Shown: one piece after another, positions 44,201 through 56,200 of the stretch | Numbering within the stretch: the stretch's first letter is position 1 | Layout of the letters: the number at the start of each line of letters is the position of its first letter | Assembly (NCBI RefSeq): GCF_014904735.1 | Contig: NZ_JACZCR010000057.1 | Coordinates: forward strand, 61,054-125,053 | Reading direction: 5' to 3' | Length of the DNA stretch: 64,000 bases | DNA from: Microbulbifer hainanensis | GTDB lineage: Bacteria; Pseudomonadota; Gammaproteobacteria; Pseudomonadales; Cellvibrionaceae | Position numbers and translations under genes: made by a program | Notes under the pieces: generated by a model | Databases searched by the model: none | The model's input: only the letters and a program-made list of their open reading frames with translations | What the model was told of the DNA's origin: nothing

Positions 44201-47200
44201 TAACCGCCACTTCGCCCGCGCTGCCGTCCTGGATGCCAAGGCGATCCCACACGGTTTGCAGATAGGCCAGCTCCTCGTTGGTTTTCTCATTCTGGCCGAT
44301 GCCGTTCAACAGGCCGCCATTACCGAGGCCAATGACCACATCTTCACTGGCAGAAATGGTGTTCACCGCCAGGTTGCCCTGGGCCTGATAAATCGCGATA
44401 TCGTCTGCGGCTTCCAGGGTAACTTCGTTGACATCCACATTGATGTAATCGTAAGTCGCACTGTCGCCGATGGTGCCGACGCTGCCAATGCTGCCGGAGT
44501 AACTCACCAGGTTCAGGGTATCGCTCTGGATATGAATGCCGCTGCCGACACCGTTCAACCCTTTGTCCACAGTACCGACGATGTCGTACAGCGCACCGAA
44601 ACGCTCCAGATTCACCGGACCGGATTTACCGGTGATATCGAAATACAGGGAGCCGCCGTTGGCGTCCAGCGATACGGTATCGGTGCTGATGTTGAGCGGG
44701 TCTTCCAGCGCACCCAGATCACCCTGCCCGGCATACAGGCGCAGGATATCGGCATCGAACGAGGCGCCGGTGCCGGTGGTCAGGCTGGCGCTGGTGTTGA
44801 TATCGGTGGTGCCAAGCGGGTTGTAGATGTTGCCATTGATAATCACGCCGGCATTGGAATCGATATCGATACTGCCCGTGCCCACACCGGTAAACGAGAT
44901 ACCGATGGTGTTGTCCCCCTTCACGAAGGTGTGCGCGGACATGCTGAGCTCGTACGGGATATACGTGCCCGGGTCGGTGTTGGTCCAGTTGGAGCCGTAG
45001 TAATCCGAGTAACTGTAACCGATGCCCCACTGGTATTTTTTAATGCCGGTGGCAGACAGCTCCTGCTGGATAAAGCCTGTGGCGCTGCCATTGGTACAGG
45101 CACCCGGGTTGGCCGCGCAGCTGGTGTAGTAGCTGGCGCCCAGATTCCACTCCAGCGCGCCGCTGGCGCCCGTGCCCTGCCAGTCGCCCACGGTGTCGGG
45201 GTATTTCGCCAGATAGCCATCGGGGAAGTCGTTGTACGTGCGGCTGACAGACGCGTCTTCGCGCATGTAGTGCAGCTGACCGGCCAGCGGATTGTAGGTG
45301 GTGCTGGAAGTGGTGCCGGCGCCACCGCTGGCGCCCAGGTAGGTGCCATCTTCCCAACTGGCGGCGTAGGAAGTGGTTTCATACTCCTGAATCTGGCCGC
45401 CGGGGCTGTGTACATACCAGTGACTGTAGTAGTCGCGGGTACTACCGCCGTCGTTCATGTTTTTGGTGAAGTTGTGGTCGGTGATACGCACGATACCCAC
45501 GGCATCGTCACCCGCATCCAGGCTGTTGATCACCAGGTCGGTATTCGAGTAGTTGTCGATATCGATCTGGCCTAGGCCATCGCGTACCAGGATTTTGCCA
45601 TCTTCACTGGTGGAAGAAATCATGGCGTTGATCGACAGGTAGCCGCCACCTGATACCGGTACATCGTCTACCAGCAGCTGTTTGCTGGCCACGTCGTAGG
45701 TCAGCATGATGCCCTCGGCACCGCTGATCTTGCTGACCTGTGGATCGAAGTAGATATAACGCGCTTCAAACGGCGTCATAAAGCTGTTGATGTAATCGGG
45801 GTTGTTCACGCGTAGCAGACCGCCGGGGGTCAGTGAAACCTGGTCGCCGTCGGACAGGCCCGCAGCGGCGATGTATTGGGCGATGGCCGAGTCGAAGCCG
45901 CTGCCCACGGACACCGACCAGCTGTTTTCGGTGCCCACTTCTATGGTGCCGTTGATATCCACGCGCCTGGCGTTGATCACCACTTTCTCGCCAACAATCG
46001 TGGCGCCCGGCGCACCGAGATCGCTCTTCACGGATGAATAGCTGGCACTGCGGACCAGGTTGCCGGTCTTGTCGTATACCGGCTGGAATTTCCAGTGGCG
46101 TCCGCCGCGGCTGGAGCTGTCGGTCTTGAACTTCAAATCCACCGCATCACTACCGCCGTATTCCTGGGAGTCGCTAAAGCCCCAGTTGAAGAACACGTGT
46201 ATCCAGTCGTAGTCGGCGTTGTCGTCCGAAGGGTTATTGAAATAGCTGATTTCGTCGTTGTAGGCAGTGCCACCGATATGACATTCGTTGGCGGTGGCAC
46301 AGGCATAGAACCAGTTGTTGAACTCGTTGATGCCCACTGCGTCGATATCCGCTTCGTAGCGGTCGCTGATCCAGTAATGCACGAAGTCGTCGGCAGTGGA
46401 GGGCTTCCACTTGTCGGTGAAATTCACCAGCGAACTGGGAGTGCGGCCATAGGAAATATCCGCGCTGCCGGCGTTCACCACCAGCGAGCCGTTCTCCACG
46501 GTGATATTGATGGTATTGGCAGAAACCGCCGCCTGCTGCAGCAGGTCACCCTCTTCCAGGGTGATGTCCACTGTCGACAACAGGTTGGTGATGTTGCCAT
46601 CGACAATCACATCGGAGTTCAGGTAATTCGTACCCGACGGGTTGTGCGTGATATGGATACCGGAGCTGACGCCGGTGGTCGTGCTGTTTTCCTCGGTAAT
46701 GTAGCTGCTGTCGAGGCTGGCACCGCCAGTGACGTACACATTGCCGCCGGTCTGGTTGGCGATATACAGGTTGCCCACCAACAGGTGCTGGTCGTCGCGG
46801 TTATTGATATCGATATAGGCATCGCCGCGGGCGGTAATCACGGGGGTATTGCCAAAACTACCCTGCAGGTCGATGGAATCCGCCACCAGGCTCACGTTGC
46901 CCGCAGACGCCGCGATACCGGTCACCGAGATAACATTGTTTTCCTGTTCGGAGAGATCGCTCAGGATCACGTTCAGGTTGGCAATCTCGGTCTTCAGCGC
47001 GTTGATTTCATCCAGGTAGGGATTTTCGCTGCTGTCACCGGTGGTACTGGTGCCGCCGACGCTGCCGCTGCCGCCGGTGCCGCTGTCATCCGTGCCGTCG
47101 GTGGCAGTGCCGGTGGTGGTGGTGGTGTCGGCAGTCCAGTTCTCGTATTCGTCCACCAGCGCCTGCAGCTCATCGATGTAGGCCTGCAGGCTGGCGCGGG

Positions 47201-50200
47201 AGGAGTATTTGTCCGAAAGCTGCTCTGCCACGCCGTATCCGGCGAGCTGGGAAGTGATATTGCCGCTGTCGTCGATATCCACCCACTGATAGGCGTTCTG
47301 GCCTGCGATCACGCTGCCGGACCCCTCGAATACCAGGGTGGAATTGGCGCTGGTGTCGCTCGAGCCGAAAGTGGTCTCGGTGGAGAAGAGCTCCAGGTAG
47401 GGGTTGCGCTCCACGCCTTCGGCGTTGGCGTACAGTGAGCCTTCGTTGGCCTCGACATTCACATAGCCGTCACTGCCGATATCAATATCGTCACCCAGTA
47501 TCACCTCGTTGGTGAGATTGATATCCGCGTTGGCGGAGTTGCCCGCGGGAATGGGAACCGCAGTCCAGTTGTACACATTGGTACGTGCGTCGGCCGACAG
47601 CTGGTTTTCCGCCAGATAGTTGGAGCCGCGCCCGGCGTAGATACCAATATCGCCGTAGCCGTTGATAACGACATCCTGGCCGATATCCACTTTGTTGGTG
47701 ACGGTAACGTCCACATCGGAAACGCCGCCGGCCACGCCCGCGATCGCCCACACAGTGGTTTCGGCCTGTGCTGTGGCAGAGCCGGTGGTGTAGGTACCGA
47801 TGCCAATCTCGCCAACCGGGTTGTAGATCAGCGCGTTGTTGCCGATGTTCACGGTGTTGCTGGTGGAGGCGTCAATATCGGACTCGGAGCCCGCGCCCTG
47901 CAGGGCGCCGCCCACTTTCAATACCGAGGCGTCGTACACATTGAAGCGCGAATGGGCGTCGATAAAGATGCCGTGATCGTACTCGCTGTCGAGCCAGGCC
48001 AGATCGCTGATGGCCAGCACCGCGTTCTGGCCAATGGAGACGGTGGCGTCGATCCCGGTGAGATCCTGGTTGGAAATCGCCGCCGAACCGTTGGCGGCAC
48101 CACCGGCACCGGCGTTGATGCTGGTCTCAAAGCCGGATTCCGCCGGGCTCTGGATTTGCATCGCGGTGTTGTCGGCCTCGATATCAATTTGCAGCGCTTC
48201 GAAGCTGACGTTCTGGCCGAGGTTTACCGCGGCATCGTTGTCGATATCCGAGTTGGCCACAGCGCCGGAACCACCTACCACGGATACCGTGGTGGAGTCG
48301 GTGCCAGCAAAGAACTGGCTCTCGTGCGCGGCGGACAGGCGCACCTCGCCTCCCATCAGCGGAACCGAGGTGTAGCCGGAAGCCCAGTCGGCAATTTCAA
48401 CGCTGGCGGCCTTGTTATCGCTGGAGTTGTTGTAACTGTTGGCGTTCGATACCGCTGCGGAGCCGGCGTAGTAACCGCCGCCACCAGCGGTGGTGAAGCT
48501 CTGGTTCTCGTCGTAGTTGTAGGCGTCGAGAATGAAATCGCCGGTGCGGGTTACCGCATTGGAAATCGGGTTGCTGCCGTACTCCACGCGCGCGGAGGTT
48601 TTTGATTCCGCGGTGGAGAAGTTGAAGCCGCCCGCATAAAGACCGACGAAATAGCCATCCGCGTCCGCGTACTGCACCGCGGTGTTGCGCGCGTAAACGC
48701 CAAAGTCATTGTCGGGAATACGTACACCGTCGCCCACCGTGGCTACCGCCTGAGAGCTGTTGCGCGCAAGCGCCTCACTACCGGCAACACCGGCAAGCAA
48801 GCCACCGGATGCGGCAAAGGCATTGGCATCCGCACTCACATAATCTTCATCGGAGCCATCGCCGGTCTCGGCACGAATAGTGACAGTACCTTCACCGGTG
48901 AAATAGGTACCGTCCGCCGCTTCAGCTTCTGCCTTGGTGTCAGCAATCGCATAGGAGAAGGAGCCGCCCATGGAGCCGCCCACCGCCACGGTCACACCGT
49001 AGGCGCGGGAGTAGACCTCCGGCACCGCCTGGGCATCAATGTTGACCGCGCCACTACCGGCAGAAATGGTGCCGTACACCGTGGCATTGACGTTGGATTC
49101 GTCACGGGCGTCGGTCACGACCCCCTGCACGCCGGCGAGCAGTCCGCCGGCCAGAGCGAACGAACTGGTTTTCACCAGACCGGCACTGTAGGCGTCGAGA
49201 TCAATATTGTTGTAGCCGTCGACACTCTGGCCGGTTGCGCCGAGCCAGACATCCACGTCGCTGTTCTTTTCCGCAAAGCCAATTGACACACCGATCGCCG
49301 CGGCGCCAACGCTGACGCTGAGCGAGCCCTCGGTAGGATCACCCGGCTTGCCCGCATCCAGGTCGCCTACACGTAATTCCGTGGTGTCACGCGCAGATAC
49401 CGACAGGTCTCCGGTATCGTCGCCCGCCGCTGAAGTCACGCCAGCCACGGTGCGCAATTCACTGCGCATGTCGTTGTAACTGATTGCAACGCCGGTACCG
49501 CCGCCGCTGATGACGAAGGATTTCATTTCACCCGCGGCATCTTCATCGGAAACGTCCATCACCTGCGCGTCCACGGTGACGTTACTCGCGGTGAGGTCGG
49601 CGTCCACGGTGGCAATGGTCATGTCGTAAAGGCGGGTGACGCCTACGGCACCGCCAATGGCGATACTGCCAAGGGAGGCCGCGCCCAGACCCTGGTAGGT
49701 GTGCAGCAGGGTCTGCGCGTCCACATCCAGGGTGTCGGCATCGATGTCGCCGCCGGAGATACGCGCGGCCACCACGCTCTCGCCGCTCAGCTTCAGAGAG
49801 TTGCCGGATTCGGTGCTGGTGGCGGTACTGGGTGCAGAACTGCTCTCGATGATGGAGCCGCTCTCTTCCTCGATCGCGGCGATATCTTCGGCGGAAAGGT
49901 GCGGGTTGTAGGCCGCTGTGTCTTCCGCCATCACGCTGTTGGCGGACTGGCGCGAGGGATCAAATTCGTCCTCGGCATTGGTGCCGTCTTCGGTGGTGGT
50001 GTCGCCCTGGCCGAACAGTGCAACACCAATACTCAACGCTGCGCCCACATTGGTGGACGCGCCACCGGCGATGGAGATCATCCACGCCTCGCGCTGGGCG
50101 GTGGCGTCCATATCCAGCAGCACGGTGTCGATGTCCGAACCGACCACTTCCGAATAGACCTGGCTGCGGCCGAGAACCACGTTGGCCACCGCGCCGACCC

Positions 50201-53200
50201 CGACGCTGTTGCCGACGCCGATACCCAGGGTCTCCTGGTCGACATCGAGAATTTCCTGCGCATTAACGGTCACGCTGGTGGCATCACTGCTGCCGTCCTG
50301 CCCGACAATCTGGGTGGTGAAGTAGTCGTCCGTGCTGTCGGACGCTGTGCCATTGTCATGCAGCAGCCCGTGCACCGCCGCGCGGGTCTCGCCTTTGACT
50401 TCGGTCACGTTGATCATCGCCGCCACACCGACACCGGTACTGACACCGGCGCCGAGGGAGTAGCTGTTGACGCTCTCCAGGCGGTCTGCGTCCAGGGTCA
50501 CGTTGTCGGCCTTGATCAGGGTGCTGTCGGCATCGGAGTTATCGTCCAGGTCGTTGCCGATCAGTGCGGTGCTGTCGCCGCCGAGAATATTGACCGCCAG
50601 GCCAATACCCACCCCCACATTGGTACCGATACCCGCAGAGCCGGCTGCGGAGTTCACATCCTGACGGCGCTCCGCGTTTACCACCACGTCGCCTGCGGTA
50701 ACGGTACTGTCGTGCAGCCACGCCTTGGTACCGCCTTTCATCAGGTTGATGGTGACCGACGCGGTACCACCGATACCGCCCTCAGCGCCGACGCCCGCGG
50801 CGACACCGGCGGACACCGCCTGCGCCAGCTGGGTGGAGTTGGCTTCCAGGGTCAGGTCATCCGCACTGATGGTGGAATTGTCAATCTCCGCGCTGGCGGA
50901 CTTGCCCATGAGGTTGGTGGAGAAGCCGCCCACGCCGGAACCACCGAGCGACACGGCAATACCGGCGGAAACGCCTAGGCCATAGTCATGGCTGGAGCCA
51001 CGCACCGTGACATCGGCACCGTCCTGGTTGGAAACACCGCTGTTGATGGTGGAATTCTTGATGTAGGCATCGGTGCTCGACTCGAACACATTGGTGGCCA
51101 CGTTGGCGGTGATCGCCACGTTCTTGCCACCGGAACCGCCCACGGTAATGGCCTGCTGTTTCACAAAGCTGGTGGCATTGACGCCAATGCCGGTGATGGC
51201 CTCAGTCCCTTCTTTCAGGTTCTGCGAACCAAACGCGGTAGTGAGGTCGTCCATGGAAACGTCGCCGTTACCCACCGCGCTGGAGTTGCCATCGCTGTCC
51301 TCATCCGTGGCGGAAAGGTCCGGCAATGCCGTCATGCCAGAGAGCTCACCGTCGAGAATATTGAAGGTACCCGCTAGGCCCAGGGCCTTGACGTTCGCAT
51401 CTTCGATATAAGCCTGGGTCTTGCCGTATTCCGCCGCGGTGGAAATAGCGATAGCACCGGCGCCACCGTTCAGGCCCACGCCCACGGCGCCACTGCCCAC
51501 TAGGTTTTCAGTGTTGGCCAGGGCTTCCACTCCCACGTTACCGTAGGCATTGATTTTGGCCTTGTGGGCAATGCGCGCGGTGACGTTGCCATCGACCACA
51601 CCGGTGCCAATGGATGGCGCAACAGAAACCTGCTTGGAGGCCGCTACACCGGCATCAATGGTGAGCAGCCAGTTGTCGCGCAGCGCTTCCACATAAACGT
51701 GTTTGGCATTCAGCGTGGTGCTACCAACGGAACTATCGTCGCCGAGAATTTCACTGGTTACATCACTATCGACACGGTTTACCGCCGCGGCGATACCGCC
51801 GGCGGAACCGCTGGCAGAGCCCGCGCCCATCCAGGCAGTGGAGACACTGTCGGTATAGTCCGCGGACTGCACGCGAATAGTGCCGCCGGTGCTGCTCGCG
51901 GATCCCAGTGAGTTGCTACCCACATTCTTGATCGCAGCCTGCACCGTCTGGTCCATATCGGTAACGCTGAGAGCACCGGCAAAGGCCAGGCCGGAGCTGC
52001 CTGTGGATGCGCCGATACCGATGGCATTGCCCACCGACAGGTTTGCGTCGCCGTCGGAGCCGCTGGCGGCCTTGACGGTAACATCGCCGGAAGCTTCCAG
52101 GTCCACATTACCGATGCGCGCGAGGGTTTCGTGGCCGCTGTCACCGATCAGGTTCAGCGCGACCGCGAGACCGGCGGCAAAACCGGTACCGGAAGAAATT
52201 GCCACGGAGCCGGCCACGTTGACCAGGTCCATATCGTTCTGCGCAATCACCGATACATCGTCGGCGTACACGGTGCCGTTTTTGTAGCCGTCCCAGTCAC
52301 CCAGTTCCGCGCGCACATTATTGTTCAGGCTGTTGACCGCCACCGAACCAACACCCGAGTACTTGCCGGTGGCAACGCCGAGACCAGCGGCCACGGTATA
52401 CAGCAGCGCCTCATCGCGGGCAGACACGTCGATGCTGCTGGCGGCGGTACTGCTGGTGTTGATGTTGGCGTTTTTGATGATCGCGGTTTTTTCGGTCTGC
52501 ACATCCGCGTGGGCATAGGAAAGACCGAGATTGGAACCGCCCGCCTGCAGTACACCGGCCACCGCAATAATGCGCTCACCTTCACTGCCGTAGCTGTAAG
52601 CAGAACCGGTGCCATCGTCACTGGTGTGAATCTCGGTGTTATCGAACGCCGCCGCGCCGGTGAAATCGAAATCGTCGTTAACCGAGCTGGAACCGAGTGA
52701 GTCGAGGATGGTATCGAGACTGCCGACTTTGGTGCCCGCCACATTCACCGCAACGGTGTCGGCACCGGTAATGGTGACGTCCTCAAGCCGCGCCTTGGTG
52801 TCGCCCTTGATCGAACCAATGGCAAAACTGCCCATAAAGCCGAAAGAGTTTTCGGCGTTGTTGTTGTAGCCGACACCAGCGGCACCGATGCCAATGCGCT
52901 GCAGGCCCCGGGCGCTGATCGCAATATTGTCGAAGTTGTAAATATTGCTGTTGGTAAAGAAAGCATCGTCCGCGTGGGTAACCACCGCTTCCACCGCCTT
53001 GCCGCTGTAGACGTCTTCGTCGTACGCGGAAGATAGTACGTTGTTGCCGTCAGGATTGGAGTCGCCGATCAGGTTGCCCGGATCGTCGATATCCGCAAAG
53101 GTAATCGCGAGACCGAAACCGGTTTTGCCGCCGCCGTACAGAGTGCCGCCGCCGACACCGATATCGGTATTGTTGTAAGCGCTTACTTCGAAATCGTTGT

Positions 53201-56200
53201 CGCCGTCGCCACTGCCGCTGACGGTGCTGCCCTCCATGCGCGCAGAGGTGCCGTCGCGCACCTGGGCGCCAGACACCGACAAACCGGCGGAGGTGGATTT
53301 GCCACCGGCACTGGGGCTGTCGATGGCCAGCGCCAGGCCGACGGAGGTGAGCTCGCCGCCGTGCAGTGCCTGGATCGACAGGTCATCGAGATTGCGAACA
53401 TCCGACTCGATCAACCATGCGAGGGTGTCGTTAAACGTGATTTGATAGGCGATGGCACCGGCCATGGCACTGGAGGTCGGCGTGGAAGCCGATTTCGACA
53501 GGTTCAGTGCCGCAGAGCCGGACGCCGACACGGAAACAATCTTCTCCAGCGCCTGAATCTCCAGGTTCACTTCTTCACTGGTGTGGCCCTTGATGGTCGC
53601 GCCTTCGATGATGGATTTCGCATCCAGATTATTCACGTTCACGCTGACGCTACCAGCGCCGGCAAAACTGGTCTGGCTGGAATCCACGGAGGCCGTGCCA
53701 TTATCGCTGGAACTGGAGCTGTCATTGCTGCCGCTCTGGGAGGCGGAGTCCACCGAACTGCTGCTGGAACCGGAGTTGGCTTCACTCTGGGAGCTGGCCG
53801 TGTTGCTTTCCAGATCCCCGGACCAGCCACCGAATTTGGAGCCGTACCAGTTTTCAAATTTCTGCCCGATACCGGGTTCGCCCGTGTCCTCGGTAAGCAG
53901 TGCGCCGGCCACGGCCACGCTTCCGGTAGAGCCGCTGGACTTGCCACGCACTTCCACGTTGCGCGCAATGATCGCGGGCGAGCTTGGCTGGGAAGGATTG
54001 GTGGGCGCAGACGGGTCCGGCTGCGAACCATTTTTAAAGCTGACTTTTTCTTCTTCTTTCGAGTTGTCGCCGATAAACGCCTTGGTGTCGCCCTGGGTGA
54101 TATTCGCGGCGATTGCCACACCCACGGCACTCTCGCCAGAGGTCCAGTTCACTGCACCTGCCGCGGCCCAGTTACCCATCTGGTGGTCGGCGGTAATGAT
54201 CAGATCGTCTGCGCTCACATAGGCGCTGTTGGACAGTGATGCGTGGGTCAGCGCCTCGCTGTTCAGAATCGCGATTACGCCATTGAAGCCGGTACCGGTA
54301 CCCATGCCGGAAGACGGCGTCACCACGAAATGGCGCTCGTCGGTTTCCGAAGTGACCTTCACATCGCCGGCAGCAGTGATATTGGCATCGCCGATACCCG
54401 CTACCGCCTGGGTGGCCTGCTGCACGAAAGTAATGCTGCCACCGATGGACTTGCCGTCGTCATTGGTGCCATTGCCGTTGGGCAGAATACCCAGGGTGCC
54501 GATATTGCCGGCCACATGGGCGCTTTCAATCAGGTTGTAGGCACGCACCGCCACCGAACTGTCAAAGTCGTATTTGTAGGTGACGTCCTTGAACGGTTCG
54601 AAATCGCTGAAAATACCCGGGCTGGTAAGACTGGAATCCAGGTCGTAGGAGACGCTCCAGTCGCTGGTGCCGGTAGTAGTGATCTTGGTGCCGTCACCGA
54701 TCCACGCCTTGGTATTGATATCGTTCCACTGCACATTCACCGAACCGCCGTAGGCTTCTTTATCGGCGGCGGCGCCGGCATTAGCGAAGGTGGTGAGAAT
54801 GTTATTTTGCAGACCGCCGACACCATTGAATTTGCTGATGACGTCAGACAGGGTATCCCAGCGATCATACGTAGAAACGATCGGCATTTTTTGTTCGGCA
54901 ACCACCCCCAGGTTCTGCGCCTTGATCGTGGTGTAGTCCCCCACTTCTGCAACGGCATCGCCTTGGTGGATGGCGAAGTTGAATGCAAGCGCCGCGCTCT
55001 TGTCGGCCGCGTTGGTCTGCTGCGCGCCGGCAGTGCCGTCTTTGGGCGAGGTCACCGCAGTTTCCGCGGAGGTACGGTAACCGCCTTGGTCACCGCCTAC
55101 GGCTCCCCGGCCATCGCCACCGAGCACCGCATCGTTATCGGTACCGAGATCGGTAGCTGCCGCCACTAGTACATTGCCGCTGGCATCGATCGTCGGGGCA
55201 TCGATCTGGCCGCTGGCATTGGTACCGAGGTAGGCATAGGCCTCTTTGTCCGACAGGTTGAGAGAGAAGGACAAACCGCCCTTCCAGTCCACCTTGCCAG
55301 AGGAATCGCTGGACGCACTGGAATCCACACCACCGGGCAAATACTTGGTCAGCAGGTTAGACACACCGCCCTGCACCGCGCCCATACCGGAAACCAGTTT
55401 GGAACCGATGGTGCGCGCGAGAATACTGCCGCCTACCGCGACACCGGAGTGCACCCGCTGCTCTACGGTACGGTCGAGAGCCACCACGGTGACATCTCCC
55501 ACCTGGTCGGCACTGGTGCCCAGGTCCGCGCCCATTTCCGCGGTCGCGCTGGAATTGAAATTACCCACAGCCACGGCGATACCGTAGCGGGTGTTGGACA
55601 GACCATAAACGGAAGCCGAGGTATAAAAGCGGTTCAGGTTTTCCGCCCCGACGACAAGATTGCCAGCATCCAATGTAGCGCCGGTTTCAATCACCGCCTT
55701 GGCGTCGACATCCGCCTCACCCACCGCGACTGCGGCGACCACCTTGTTGGATTTGTCCGCTTCCAGCACGAAAGCACTGGAGGAAACGTAAGTTTCATTG
55801 TGTGCAGTTACCGCCAGGTCACCGCCGGCGGTAATGGTCGCACCGGATTTGACGGTGGTGGTACTGGTGGCATCGCCACTGACGTAGATGCCGGCGAGTG
55901 CTGCGGTGAGCACGTCGGCCCCCATCACCAGCGCCATGGCTTCGGCTACTGAGTGGGAATCCGCAGACAGGGTGACGTTACCGGCCGCGGTGATGTTGGC
56001 ACCGCTGTTAACCGTTACGGTGGCGTCGGAGTCCGCCTCCATATAGTTGAAATCCACTCCGCCTAACGCGGCCACGGTTTTCAGACCGAGGGTGGTGCCG
56101 ATTTCTTCATAGATGGAACTGGTAGAGGAACTGAAAGCCTTGGCGGTGACGTTGTTCGCCTCGATGGTGCCGGACAGATCGATGCTGGTTTCAGCCTTAG

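Noticed and set aside
43299..45575. A 758-codon open frame on the plus strand inside the TPS region, with many other long plus-strand frames across 38-59 kb
   Set aside because: They are antisense shadows of the GC-rich, compositionally biased tpsA gene; they have no signal, family match or ribosome-binding site, while the minus strand carries clear TPS motifs.
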